In this document: piece after piece, positions 1 to 8,384 of the stretch
How the letters are laid out: every line of letters starts with the position of its first letter
Numbering within the stretch: position 1 is the first letter of the stretch
Source: Lachnospiraceae bacterium
GTDB lineage: Bacteria; Bacillota; Clostridia; Lachnospirales; Lachnospiraceae
Assembly (NCBI GenBank): GCA_030540075.1
Contig: JAUNWX010000001.1
Coordinates: 62,001 to 126,000, forward strand
Direction: 5' to 3'
DNA: 64,000 bases
Program-made: the position numbers and the translations under genes
Notes under the pieces: generated by a model
Seen by the model: only the letters and a program-made list of their open reading frames with translations
What the model was told of the DNA's origin: nothing
Database searches by the model: none

Positions 1-39
1 CATTCGCTGCCGATGCGCGCGAACACCGGTCACTTCCAT
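1..39 (-). CDS. Possible 5' end of an unidentified gene, cut by the window edge
   Basis: Only 13 codons are inside the window (MEVTGVRAHRQRM, open at the edge). The ATG at 37-39 lies about 25 bases after the stop of the PerR-like gene on the same strand and is preceded by GAGG at a 5-base spacing, so it could be the second gene of that operon. Too short to assign a family; it may not be a gene at all. Confidence 0.3.
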   Translation of the reverse strand, partial: MEVTGVRAHRQRM

Positions 40-64
40 CGTGTCCTCATCTCTTCGCGCCGAA

Positions 65-493
65 TCATCCGAGCGTCTCAGCCGCAGATTCCTCTGCTTC
101 ACCCTGCAGCGCATCTCCTGCTGTACAGCAGCGCTCACAGATCCCATGAAATACCAGATCATGGCCGGTGACGATGCCCGGCACATGCCGTGCTGCCTCT
201 TCATCCAGTGTCTCTGCTTCCGGCATCGGTACATCGAAGACGCCGCCACAGCGGTCACATACGAAGTGCACATGCTTTTCTGCATTCGGATCGAAATGAT
301 CCGCACCGGATACGAAGCTCAGCTTTTGAATCGTACCGTTCTTCGCAAGAAGCTTCAGATTACGGTAGACGGTTGCCAGGCTGATGTTCGGATCCCGGTC
401 ACGAAGCTCTGCAAAAATCACATCCGCCGTCGGATGATCCTTATGCCCGCTTAGCTGATCGAGGACTTCCTCGCGCTGTCTCGAATAATTCAT
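65..493 (-). CDS. perR: Fur/PerR-family metal-dependent transcriptional repressor
   Basis: 142-residue Fur-family protein, usual length for PerR. It has the N-terminal winged helix (HPTADVIFAELR, then the DNA-contact helix with ATVYRNLKLL) and a C-terminal dimerisation part with the DHFDPN...HVHF metal-ligand stretch and two CxxC pairs (CDRC, CERC) that bind structural zinc. PerR-type members sense peroxide through a regulatory Fe/Mn site; Fur members sense iron, and sequence alone leaves some doubt between them. The start is set at MNYSRQ because TTAGGAG sits 6 bases upstream; a longer reading frame lacks a site. A strong promoter and a perfect palindrome just upstream suggest autoregulation. 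Confidence 0.88.
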   Translation of the reverse strand: MNYSRQREEVLDQLSGHKDHPTADVIFAELRDRDPNISLATVYRNLKLLAKNGTIQKLSFVSGADHFDPNAEKHVHFVCDRCGGVFDVPMPEAETLDEEAARHVPGIVTGHDLVFHGICERCCTAGDALQGEAEESAAETLG

Positions 494-518
494 CGTGACT
501 CCTAACAGTGAATTCAAA

Positions 519-537
519 ATCAATAACTATTATTGAT
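519..537. promoter_or_regulatory. Fur/PerR-type operator, perfect 8-3-8 palindrome
   Basis: ATCAATAA-CTA-TTATTGAT is a perfect inverted repeat placed at about the transcription start of the minus-strand regulator gene, right after its -10 box. Its AT-rich symmetry resembles PerR/Fur boxes. Binding by the adjacent regulator is inferred from position. Confidence 0.6.
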
Positions 538-545
538 TTATCTAT

Positions 546-574
546 ATTTTACTCCTTTCAAACGGATTCGTCAA
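546..574 (-). promoter_or_regulatory. Promoter of the PerR-like gene
   Basis: On the minus strand TTGACG, a 17-base spacer and TAAAAT form a near-consensus SigA promoter. It ends 8 bases before the palindromic operator. Confidence 0.7.
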
Positions 575-582
575 GCAAAATC

Positions 583-595
583 GATAATTATTTTC
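583..595. promoter_or_regulatory. Second Fur-box-like half site (6-1-6)
   Basis: GATAATTATTTTC matches the 6-1-6 Fur-box pattern GATAAT-N-ATTATC with one mismatch. It lies upstream of the regulator's -35 box, between it and the divergent rfbC gene, so it could affect either. Confidence 0.35.
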
Positions 596-697
596 AATTT
601 ATTTCACAGTGGCTTTTTCCTCCCCACCGTCTTATAATAGGAACGACTTCGGTCAGACAAATCGCTTCATACTTATAAAGATGTAAGGAGATATATC

Positions 698-1312
698 ATG
701 GGACAGATCAAAGTTACCAAGGCACCGATCGAGGGCCTCTATGTCATCGAGCCGAGCGTTCATGGCGATGCGCGTGGCTATTTTATGGAAACCTATAATC
801 AGAAGGATATGCACGAGGCCGGCCTCGACATGGTCTTCGTTCAGGATAACCAGTCCATGTCTACGAAGGGCGTGCTTCGTGGTCTGCACTTCCAGAAGCA
901 GTACCCGCAGGGCAAGCTCGTCCGCGTCATCAAGGGCTCTGTATACGATGTAGCGGTCGACCTCCGTGAGGGCAGCCCGACCTACGGTCAGTACTACGGC
1001 GTCGAGCTCACCGAGGAGAACAAGAAGCAGTTCTACATCTCCGAGGGCTTCGCACACGGTTTCCTGGTGCTCTCCGATGTCGCTGAGTTCTGCTATAAGG
1101 TCACCGATTTCTGGCATCCGGGTGACGAGTCCGGTCTCGCATGGAACGATCCGGAGATCAACATCCAGTGGCCTAAGCTTCAGGGCACCTACCCTGGCTC
1201 CGCAAGTGCCGAAGGCTACACCCTCGAGGATGGCACGCCGCTGAACCTCTCCGATAAGGATCAGAAGTGGCTCGGCCTCAAGGACACCTTCCACTTCAGC
1301 ACAGAGAAGTAA
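698..1312 (+). CDS. rfbC: dTDP-4-dehydrorhamnose 3,5-epimerase
   Basis: 204-residue RmlC-family enzyme; epimerises C3 and C5 of dTDP-4-keto-6-deoxyglucose in dTDP-L-rhamnose synthesis in the cytosol. Visible family marks are RGLHFQ at 61-66 (catalytic His64), GSVYDVAVDLREGSPTYG at 80-97, EGFAHGFLVLSD at 116-127 and the catalytic Tyr region FCYKVTDFWHPGDE from 131, followed by the WNDPEINIQWP signature. AAGGAGA lies 6 bases before the ATG; a TATAAT at 633-638 may be its -10 box, with a poor -35. RmlA, RmlB and RmlD are not in the window. The rhamnose may feed the surface polysaccharide genes further along. Confidence 0.95.
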   Translation: MGQIKVTKAPIEGLYVIEPSVHGDARGYFMETYNQKDMHEAGLDMVFVQDNQSMSTKGVLRGLHFQKQYPQGKLVRVIKGSVYDVAVDLREGSPTYGQYYGVELTEENKKQFYISEGFAHGFLVLSDVAEFCYKVTDFWHPGDESGLAWNDPEINIQWPKLQGTYPGSASAEGYTLEDGTPLNLSDKDQKWLGLKDTFHFSTEK

Positions 1313-1357
1313 TATTCGTCCGACTGCGAAGATGCAGTTCCTTATGAAAGTGAGATT

Positions 1358-2656
1358 ATGGCAGAAAACCTGCGACAGATCGACTATATCATTCCGGAAA
1401 GCTTCCACGGCCACACCGTGGAGGCTTTTCTTCGTTCCGAGGGCTACTCGCGAACGACACTCTACCACCTTCGGAACACCCGTGCGCTCAGCGCAGAGGA
1501 GCACATCACCACCGATGTACCGTCGGCCAATGCAGACGGCCGGACCACCTGTGCTTCCACCGCCAGCATTGGCCACACAGCGGAAACGAAGGCGGACGGT
1601 ATCGACGGGCTCGTCCTGAACGGGCACCGGAGCTACCTGAAGGAAGTCCTCGCTACCGGCGACCGGCTTCGTTGCAACATCCTCGAGACCGAGGACAGTC
1701 CGCATGTCGTCGAGACCGAGATCCCGCTGTCGATCGTCTATGAGGACGAGGATATCCTGGTCGTCGATAAACCGGCCGGGCTTCCGATCCATCCTTCGAT
1801 GGGGCACTATGAGCACACGCTCGGAAACGCACTCTGCTGGTACACACACCACGTCCTCGGCTACGAGCATTATGTGAACCGTATCGTGAATCGCCTCGAC
1901 CGCGACACGAGCGGGCTGCTGATCGCCGCGAAAAACATGCACGCAGCAGCCCGCCTCGGCGATATGATTCGCGCGCATGCGATCCAGCGCGAGTACCTCG
2001 CCATCGCCTCCGGAGATGTGCGGGACCTCTTCCCATGCGCAGATACAGAGGCTGCTTTACAGGCATCCACTGTGTCCCGCTGCACGCACGCCGACCAGTG
2101 TGAAACACGCTCCGTTAAAGAAAGCCCTCAGGATAGCATCCGCACACTAAGCGTCACCACGCTTCCGAGTGGCCTCTATCTGAGCCGTTCCGCAGATCCA
2201 GCCTATGCGCACGCCCGTCTGCAGAATCTGGATGGCCGCTTTCCGGACTCCCTCGCGGACATCCCGGCGCTGTTCGATCCGACGAATCCTGTCCTCGGCC
2301 TGCACTTCACCGTCAACGCTGCAATCGGTCGGAAGGAAGATTCCGTCATCGAACGCTGCATCGACTACGTGCAGGGGGACTACGCCGTCACGCACGGCCT
2401 GCTGCTTTCTTATAATGAAGAAAAGGACCTGAGTCTCCTGCGCCTGAAGCTCGAAACCGGACGCACCCATCAGATTCGTGTGCATATGAAGTACCTCGGG
2501 CACCCGCTCCCGGGCGATTTTCTCTACCATCCGGATGAGCGTTTCATCACCCGACAGCCACTCCACTCCTGGCGTCTCCGCTTCCGACACCCAATCAGCG
2601 GGCAGCTCCTCGAACTGACCGCACCGCTCCCGGAGGATATGCTACAACTGCTATAG
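1358..2656 (+). CDS. RluA-family RNA pseudouridine synthase, enlarged
   Basis: 432 residues, about 120-130 longer than typical RluA/RluD enzymes. The catalytic core is intact: IVYEDEDILVVDKPAGLPIHPS at 126-147 (quoted in part by family: VVDKPAG), RLDRDTSGL at 179-187 with catalytic Asp181, and the C-terminal ETGRTHQIRVHMKYLGHPLPGD. Two extra segments are evident: a Thr/Ala-rich piece at about 51-90 in the N-terminal S4-like part, and roughly 100 residues between REYLAIASG (211-219) and the AAIGRKEDS motif (321). RNA target cannot be predicted. The stop overlaps the convergent Sir2 gene by 6 bases. Confidence 0.88.
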   Translation: MAENLRQIDYIIPESFHGHTVEAFLRSEGYSRTTLYHLRNTRALSAEEHITTDVPSANADGRTTCASTASIGHTAETKADGIDGLVLNGHRSYLKEVLATGDRLRCNILETEDSPHVVETEIPLSIVYEDEDILVVDKPAGLPIHPSMGHYEHTLGNALCWYTHHVLGYEHYVNRIVNRLDRDTSGLLIAAKNMHAAARLGDMIRAHAIQREYLAIASGDVRDLFPCADTEAALQASTVSRCTHADQCETRSVKESPQDSIRTLSVTTLPSGLYLSRSADPAYAHARLQNLDGRFPDSLADIPALFDPTNPVLGLHFTVNAAIGRKEDSVIERCIDYVQGDYAVTHGLLLSYNEEKDLSLLRLKLETGRTHQIRVHMKYLGHPLPGDFLYHPDERFITRQPLHSWRLRFRHPISGQLLELTAPLPEDMLQLL

Positions 2657-3409
2657 CCCCTGCAGCTTCGCAAGCTGCGTGAACACCTCACCGATTTTAT
2701 CCTGAATCAGCAGAGTATCCGCACCCAGTCGTACAGAAAGCGCATCCCGATTGATGATCACGAGATACTTCCCGCGGAAGTACTGGATATAGGAGGCTGC
2801 CGGATATACCGTCAGTGAGGTGCCACCGATGATCAGCATATCCGCCGCGGCGATGGCCTGAATCGCACCTCGTACCGCAGTCTCCGGGAGGCTCTCCTCA
2901 TAGAGGGTGATGTCCGGACGGATCACACCGCCACAGCTGCAGTGCGGAATCGGCTCCTTCGATTCGAAAATGTAGTCCGAAGGATAGGTCTTCCCACAGC
3001 GCATACAGTAGTTCCGAAGTGCGCTGCCATGAATTTCATACACGCACCGGCTGCCCGCCTTCTGGTGCAGTCCATCGATGTTCTGGGTCACGATGGCCTT
3101 CAGCTTTCCCGTCTTTTCGAGCGCCGCGAGATACTTATGAGCCGCGTTCGGCTGCACCGCCCGTGTATCCATCTTCTGCCGGTGAAACTCGAAGTACACC
3201 TGCGGCTCATTTACGAGACAGCTGTGACTCAGGAGATACTCCGGCGGATACTGATCGAAGCGGACATCATGCTGATTGTAGAGTCCATCCTTGCTTCGGA
3301 AATCCGGCACTCCGCTCTCCGTCGACACCCCCGCGCCACCGAAGAACACGACGCTCCGGGCATCGTCCATCCACGCCTTCAATTTCTCGATCTTTTCTTC
3401 GTCGATCAT
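2651..3409 (-). CDS. Sir2-family NAD-dependent protein deacylase
   Basis: 252 residues. Removes acyl groups from lysine using NAD. Family marks: the NAD-binding GGAGVSTESGVPDFRS loop near residue 25, TQNIDGLHQKAG, the catalytic His in YEIHGS, a zinc ribbon with CMRC followed by CSC, and the GTSLTVYPA motif. The start is ATG MIDEEK because AAGGAG lies 8 bases before it; an in-frame GTG three codons earlier overlaps that site. It follows the formyltetrahydrofolate cyclo-ligase by 12 bases on the same strand, so the two are probably co-transcribed. Promoter not evident between them. Confidence 0.92.
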   Translation of the reverse strand: MIDEEKIEKLKAWMDDARSVVFFGGAGVSTESGVPDFRSKDGLYNQHDVRFDQYPPEYLLSHSCLVNEPQVYFEFHRQKMDTRAVQPNAAHKYLAALEKTGKLKAIVTQNIDGLHQKAGSRCVYEIHGSALRNYCMRCGKTYPSDYIFESKEPIPHCSCGGVIRPDITLYEESLPETAVRGAIQAIAAADMLIIGGTSLTVYPAASYIQYFRGKYLVIINRDALSVRLGADTLLIQDKIGEVFTQLAKLQGL

Positions 3410-3421
3410 GATACGCACTCC

Positions 3422-4075
3422 TTATTTTCGATGAAACAGCCCCTTCAGGAACGCACGGATCCCACCCGTCGGCAGTTCCTCTGCGAGCTCCTCCCGGAGA
3501 TCGTCGCTGGCCAGTCGCGGATTATAGACCTTATCCTCGGAGAAGACACGGTTCATCGTGACGTCCTGTGCATCCACCGGCACCTCTGGCAGCATCTGTG
3601 CCCCATAGCAGAGACAGTACATATACATCGTCTGTCCCTGCAGGAAGCGGTCATAGTAGCCCGCCCCATGGCCCAGTCGCCGGCCATAACGATCCGCAGC
3701 GATGCACGGCACCACCGCCAGTGCGATCTTATACGCATCCACCACCGGCAGATCCGCCTTCGGCTCCAGCAGCCCATACGCACCCGGCACGAGATCATCC
3801 CAGCTCATGATCTGCACCGCCTCCATACGGTGTTCCGGCCCAGGGATGCAACGTGGTACCGTTACGAGCTTTCCCATCTGCCAGGCCGTCTCGATGATCT
3901 CCCGCGTCGACGGCTCGTCCTCCGTATTCACGTAGCAGAAAATCGAATCCACCTGCTGAAAAATCGGATAGCATAGAAAACGTGTCGCGATCTCCGCGCT
4001 TGCCTGCGCACGGTACTCCGCTGTCAGGGCTTTCTTTTTTTCGCGGATCAGTGCCCGCGCCTCATCCTTCGTCAT
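3422..4075 (-). CDS. 5-formyltetrahydrofolate cyclo-ligase
   Basis: 217 residues. ATP-dependent conversion of 5-formyl-THF to 5,10-methenyl-THF, salvaging folate. The family signature GRRLGHGAGYYDRFL is present in the second half, and an N-terminal basic helix (REKKKALTAEYR) is typical. The start is placed at MTKDEARA because GGAG sits 5 bases upstream; upstream in-frame ATGs have no site. The tail LPTGGIRAFLKGLFHRK is a basic extension. First gene of a likely two-gene unit with the Sir2 deacylase. Confidence 0.92.
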   Translation of the reverse strand: MTKDEARALIREKKKALTAEYRAQASAEIATRFLCYPIFQQVDSIFCYVNTEDEPSTREIIETAWQMGKLVTVPRCIPGPEHRMEAVQIMSWDDLVPGAYGLLEPKADLPVVDAYKIALAVVPCIAADRYGRRLGHGAGYYDRFLQGQTMYMYCLCYGAQMLPEVPVDAQDVTMNRVFSEDKVYNPRLASDDLREELAEELPTGGIRAFLKGLFHRK

Positions 4076-4199
4076 ATTCTCTCCATTCATATCCCGAGCT
4101 TCTCTTTCGAGAGCATCGATCCTGTATGCTACGCACACGGGATCGCCTCGCCGGCGTTTCCACTTCAGTGCCGCGTCCTGATGTAAACATTGGCCTGCG

Positions 4200-6258
4200 T
4201 CAGAGCCAGCGCAGCAGCGTCGGCAGCAGTACAGTCATGTCGATCGGCTTCGCGACATGTGCGTTCATCCCGGCATCGAGCGCCGCCTGGCGATCCTCCG
4301 CGAAGGCGTTTGCGGTCATCGCGATGATCGGAATGCCTGCCTTTTTCACATCCGCCATACCGCGGATCTTTGCCGCCGCCTCATAGCCGTTCATCCTCGG
4401 CATCTGAATATCCATGAGTACGAGATCATAGTAGCCCTCTGGTGCCTGTGCCAGCATCGTGCAGCACTCCTCTCCGTCCGCCGCACGCTCGATGAGAAGT
4501 CCTTTCTCCCCCAGCAGCTCGATCGCGATCTCGGCGTTCAGATCGTTGTCCTCCGCGAGCAGGATACGGCGTCCTCTGAGCTTCGCGTGCTCCGCTTCCG
4601 CCGATGCCTCCGGCGACGAGTATACCTCCTCCCGGGAAGCGAGCGTCAGCGTGAGGTCGACAGTGAACTTCGTGCCGACACCCTGGGTACTCTCCACCTG
4701 GATCGTGCCACCCATCTGTTCGATGAGGGATTTGACGATCGGAAGTCCGAGACCGGTACCGACGACCTTATTCTCCGTCGTGGTATGCTCTCTGGAAAAT
4801 TCATCGAAGATGTGAGGCAGATAGTCCGCGCTCATGCCGATGCCGCTGTCCTCACAGGTGAAGCGATAACATGCCTTCTTCTTATCATCGGACGGAAGCT
4901 CATGAATCTCCACGCGAATGGCGTGTCCATCCGGGGTGTACTTGATGGCATTGCTCACGATATTGAGATAGATCTCCTCCAGCTTCGTCTTGTCACAGTA
5001 CGCAAACTGATGCGGCACATGGGCGTCCTCGGAGTACTGGATATTCTTTTTCTGGATGTCGGCTTCAAACACCGTATTGACGGAGTAGAACAGTGCACTG
5101 AGGTCCGTCGCTTCGAGCTTCAGCGTCACAGTGCCACTTTCGATTCTGGCCATCTCCAGCACCTGATTGATGATGGTCAGCAGCAGGCTGCTGGCGTTCT
5201 GAATCTTCCGAAGATAGCCTCTCGCCTTTTCCTGATCATCGAGATTTCGATTCAGCAGCTCCGCGAAGCCCATGATGGCGTTCATCGGCGTCCGGATATC
5301 ATGGCTCATATTGAAGAGGAAGCGTGTCTTCGCTTCACTCGCCTCCTGCGCCTCTGCAGCCGACAGCTGCAGCTTCTCTGCATACTGCTGTTCGTGATAG
5401 CGTTTCATAAAGAACAGATAGAACAGCGCAGCGATCAGAAGCGATAAAACATAGCAGATCACGACGTCGGAAATCCAGTAGGAGATCGGAATCCAGCCAT
5501 CCGATGGGATGATATCGAAGTACCAGCGGTCATTCGGGAGCGTGCAGTCTACCGTCAGTCGATCCTTCGGAAGCGTATGCGGGCACTGCACCAGCACATT
5601 CGGCTCGCCGGTCACACTGTCCTCTTTCCAGATCCGATAGCAGTAGTCGGCTTCACTCAGACGGTCGAGTCCCATCTTCGCCACAAACTTATCCCAGTCG
5701 ATGACCAGGACGATGAAGCCCCAGAACTCCCGCTGCTCCGCAGTATTCATCTGATATACCGGATTAAACAGAAGCGCACCGGCGCCACCCTGTCTGAGCT
5801 CAAACGGCCCTGCGATGGTGTATTCCATACTTTCCTTCGCCAGCTTCGCATCAGCCGCCCGTTCATGCGCCGTCAGCAGATCGAGCCCGATCGCTTCTGC
5901 GTTTTCCTCCATCGGATAAATCTCCGCGACGACCCCCCTTCGGTGCCAGCTCGAAGGCCTTCACCACACCATCTTCATTCGGAAGCATACTCGCCAGTGT
6001 GGAGAGCCCCTCCTCGTTCAGCTCATATCCAGCCAGAATGACATTTTCCAGCACATTCGAGCAGGTCACATACTCATCCAGCTGAGACTGGATTCTGCGA
6101 ACTGGATTCTGTGCGGTATACGTCGCTGCAGCCTGTTCATTTTTCTTGATATTTTCCAATAAAAAATAAGCCAGAAAAAGTGCACTCACGAAGGCGATCA
6201 ACCCGACCACGTAGCACTTTCTCTGTATTTTCTTCTCCACCGGGTTACGTTTCGCCAT
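4200..6258 (-). pseudogene. CHASE-domain hybrid sensor histidine kinase, split by a frameshift
   Basis: Two overlapping reading frames together make one protein of about 685 residues. The first (from the ATG at 6256-6258, with GGAG 8 bases upstream) holds a membrane helix and the start of an extracellular sensor domain. The second (to 4200) continues the sensor with AGPFELRQGG, typical of CHASE domains, then a second membrane helix, the HisKA H-box (NMSHDIRTPMN), HATPase_c and a receiver domain (LLAEDN, VLMDIQMPRMNG). The break is a run of six C on the plus strand (5933-5938); removing one base restores APKG-VVAEIYPMEEN. Either a sequencing error, a real mutation or a slippage switch. If truncated translation restarted at 5912 it would lack the first helix. 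Confidence 0.85.
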
Positions 6259-6349
6259 AGTATGCACTCCATTTCTGCTGTCTATGTTCATTATAAGGCG
6301 CATGGACTGCAGATGCAAAAAATAAAAATATTTTTCTCATGTAAAAGTA

Positions 6350-6378
6350 TTGCTAAAGGTTTTTTCAAGTGGTACTAT
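6350..6378 (+). promoter_or_regulatory. Promoter of an AT-rich non-coding/short-ORF unit
   Basis: TTGCTA, 17-base spacer, TACTAT on the plus strand. It diverges from the histidine kinase gene and points into a 430-base stretch with no long ORF that ends at a terminator. Confidence 0.5.
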
Positions 6379-6506
6379 ATAGACACAAGATAAAAAAAGA
6401 TTCGTTAACAGAAAATCTTCTGACGAGAAAGGAAGATTCAGACGTTAACAAAGTGGTGATCCGACAAATCACCGAAACGATAAAATAGGAAGGAGGTATG
6501 AAAACG

Positions 6507-6557
6507 ATGATTCCAGCACAGTTCGTTGATAATATCTCCGGGCTTCACGAAAGATAA
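6507..6557 (+). CDS. Short peptide MIPAQFVDNISGLHER
   Basis: 16 codons. The ATG lies 10 bases after AGGAGG at 6491-6496; an earlier in-frame ATG at 6498 is only one base from the site and would give 19 residues. No signal peptide or membrane segment. It could be a leader peptide or a small regulatory peptide; it could also be chance, since it rests on the ribosome site alone. Confidence 0.3.
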   Translation: MIPAQFVDNISGLHER

Positions 6558-6811
6558 AATCCATCGATAACAGCGCATAAGCGGTCATGTTATTCAGCAT
6601 CGGAGTGTTTCTCCAGATAAAGGATCTTTCATTAGGCCCGCGCGATATTATCATCTTTATAAAAACAAAATAGAACAGATATCCAGAAAAGATAGCACAA
6701 AGCTATTTTAACCATATAGGCTTAGTACCTAAAGGAGATACTCCGTTGTACTATTAAGTTTTTAAATCGAATATGGAACATAAAACATAAGCTTAAATGC
6801 TTATAATATAA

Positions 6812-6836
6812 AGAGGAATCCGAAACGGATTCCTCT
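6812..6836. terminator. Bidirectional terminator, 11-bp stem
   Basis: AGAGGAATCCG / CGGATTCCTCT around an AAA loop, with TTTT on the plus side and TTTATATT on the minus side. Serves the 6385 unit and metA, whose stop is 93 bases away. Confidence 0.8.
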
Positions 6837-6928
6837 TTTCATGTTCTGTATGTATTCTACCCCACGACACTGTCCAGGCGCGGCCAGACGCACGTCATAT
6901 ACGTGCACGCTTTCTTCGACACATCTCT

Positions 6929-7933
6929 TCAGCTCTGCTTCTTGCCAGCCATCATGATCGTATCACGCTCTTCTACATGGTCGCCCTTCAGATAGCTGTC
7001 TGCCTGTACCGGTGACAGATCATGAAGATCATACGGGGTCTCCTGGTACACGAAGTTCAGCCAGTTCGTGTAGGTGCAGTTCGAGGTCGAACGCCAGCTG
7101 AGGACGGGTTCCTTTGACGGATCATCATCCTCATAGTAGCCGACCGGAAGTTTCGGATTGAGGCCCTTCTTTACATCGCGCTTATACTCCTTATCAAGGT
7201 CATACTTATCATACTCGGAGTGGCCGGTGATGAAGATCTGGCGACTCGAGCAGGCGAGGATCATATAGCTGCCGCCCTCTTCCGGCTTCACGGCCTCTGC
7301 GACGACATACAGCTCCGGATTCTTCCGGACAGCCTCCTCATCGATCCCGGTATAGCGTGAAATCGGCACATTGAAATAATCATCCATACCACGCATGATC
7401 ATCTTCTTCCGATGGAGCACCTTCTGACGATAGATACCGGAAAGCTTTTCCGGGAGCAGGCGCTTCTCGATGCCATAATGATAGTAGAGTCCGGCCTGCG
7501 CGCCCCAGCAGATGTGAAAGGTTGAGAAGACGTGGGTCTCGGACCACTTCATGATTTCCGTAAGCTCCGGCCAGTACTCTACCTCCTCGAACGGAAGCTT
7601 CTCGACCGGTGCGCCGGTGATGATCAGGCCATCGAAGTACTCCTGCTCCACCTGGTCAAGGGTCACATAGAACTTATTGAGATGAGAGGCGTCGGTATGC
7701 TTCGACTCGTGGGTTGCCACGGTCATAAAGGTGATCTCCGTCTGAATCGGGAAGTTCGACAGCACTCGGAGGATATCGAGCTCCGTGTCCTCCTTCAGCG
7801 GCATCAGGTTCAGAATCGCGATCCTAAGTGGTCGGATCTCCTGAGACTGCGCTCGCTTCTCATCCATCACAAAGATGTTCTCGTTCTCCAGGATATGCTT
7901 CGCAGGTAAATCATTCTGTACTTTAATCGGCAT
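6929..7933 (-). CDS. metA: Homoserine O-acyltransferase (MetA family, probably acetyl-CoA using)
   Basis: 334 residues, cytosolic, first committed step of methionine synthesis from homoserine. The catalytic Cys142 lies in STFHICWGAQ and the GHSE motif carries His238 and Glu240. Position 111 is Glu in TGAPVEKL; in studied MetA proteins Glu here goes with acetyl-CoA and Gly with succinyl-CoA, so acetyltransferase activity is inferred although the family is commonly labelled succinyltransferase. ACGAGGT precedes the start. It is transcribed away from metK from a promoter whose -35 overlaps that of metK. Its leader has a 12-bp inverted repeat and no SAM riboswitch. Confidence 0.95.
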   Translation of the reverse strand: MPIKVQNDLPAKHILENENIFVMDEKRAQSQEIRPLRIAILNLMPLKEDTELDILRVLSNFPIQTEITFMTVATHESKHTDASHLNKFYVTLDQVEQEYFDGLIITGAPVEKLPFEEVEYWPELTEIMKWSETHVFSTFHICWGAQAGLYYHYGIEKRLLPEKLSGIYRQKVLHRKKMIMRGMDDYFNVPISRYTGIDEEAVRKNPELYVVAEAVKPEEGGSYMILACSSRQIFITGHSEYDKYDLDKEYKRDVKKGLNPKLPVGYYEDDDPSKEPVLSWRSTSNCTYTNWLNFVYQETPYDLHDLSPVQADSYLKGDHVEERDTIMMAGKKQS

Positions 7934-7979
7934 AGGGTACCTCGTTTATGTTTATGATCAGACTAGTAAAGGCGATTCA

Positions 7980-8015
7980 TGCATGAAAATGTACAGGAAT
8001 ATGCATTTTCATGCA
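7980..8015. promoter_or_regulatory. 12-bp inverted repeat in the metA leader
   Basis: TGCATGAAAATG (7980-7991) and CATTTTCATGCA (8004-8015) are perfect complements around a 12-base loop. It falls about 15 bases into the predicted metA transcript and has no U-run, so it is more likely an operator or an mRNA structure than a terminator. Confidence 0.5.
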
Positions 8016-8035
8016 AATAAATGAAACTGAACCAA

Positions 8036-8064
8036 ATTATATCTCGAAATCCTATTGCACACAA
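8036..8064 (-). promoter_or_regulatory. metA promoter
   Basis: Minus strand TTGTGT, 17-base spacer, TATAAT. The -35 box (8059-8064) overlaps the -35 of the divergent metK promoter by two bases, so the two cannot easily be occupied together. Confidence 0.65.
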
Positions 8065-8083
8065 CTAAAACTCATGCTATAGT
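8055..8083 (+). promoter_or_regulatory. metK promoter
   Basis: TTGCAC, 17-base spacer, TATAGT, about 30 bases upstream of the SAM-I aptamer. Confidence 0.7.
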
Positions 8084-8121
8084 ACTATCCGCACTTAAGA
8101 AATCGGTGCACAATTTCATAA

Positions 8122-8263
8122 CTTATTCAGAGACGGTGGAGCTACATAGGAGCGATGAAGCCGCAGCAACCCCGGAAACGGAAGGTGCTAACCTGAGCGA
8201 ACGTTTTGTTTCGAGCAATAAGATGCGGATTTTCAGCCTGTCGATTGTTCGGCAGGCTTTTTT
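8122..8263 (+). promoter_or_regulatory. SAM-I (S-box) riboswitch with terminator
   Basis: The aptamer runs from CTTATT (8122) to AATAAG (8217-8222), which pair as P1. Inside are the S-box marks AGAG.CGGTGGAG, GATGAAGCCGCAGCAACC and GGTGCTAACCTG. It is followed by a 10-bp stem (8235-8244 with 8249-8258, one G-U) and a T-run to 8263. SAM binding should favour this terminator and shut off metK. Confidence 0.93.
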
Positions 8264-8384
8264 ATACATCAGTCCCCTGCCGGGAGGCTCGTTCATCGAA
8301 CGTGCCGGCACCGTGCTTCACAGCGACTGATCCGCAAAAGACACTTCGAAACACCATTTGGCTTACGCCAGAAAGGATTTACAC

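Larger units (their letters stand above)
6385..6840 (+). ncRNA. Candidate structured transcript or leader-peptide unit
   Basis: From the promoter at 6350 to the terminator at 6812-6836 nothing longer than 20 codons is open on the plus strand. The start of the transcript can fold: GTTAAC at 6404-6409 pairs with GTTAAC at 6444-6449 around AATCTTC/GAAGATT arms, and GGTGAT/ATCACC forms a second hairpin just after. Then comes an unusually complete Shine-Dalgarno (AGGAAGGAGG) and a 16-codon ORF. I see no tmRNA, RNase P, 6S or SRP RNA signature. The stretch is AT-richer than its surroundings. Confidence 0.35.

Noticed and set aside
653..1978. Long open frame opposite rfbC and the RluA gene
   Set aside because: It runs antisense through two genes with clear motifs, has no ribosome site and reflects GC-rich codon bias.
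6469..6654. 61-codon minus-strand ORF
   Set aside because: No ribosome site or family match, and it conflicts with the promoter-to-terminator unit on the plus strand.
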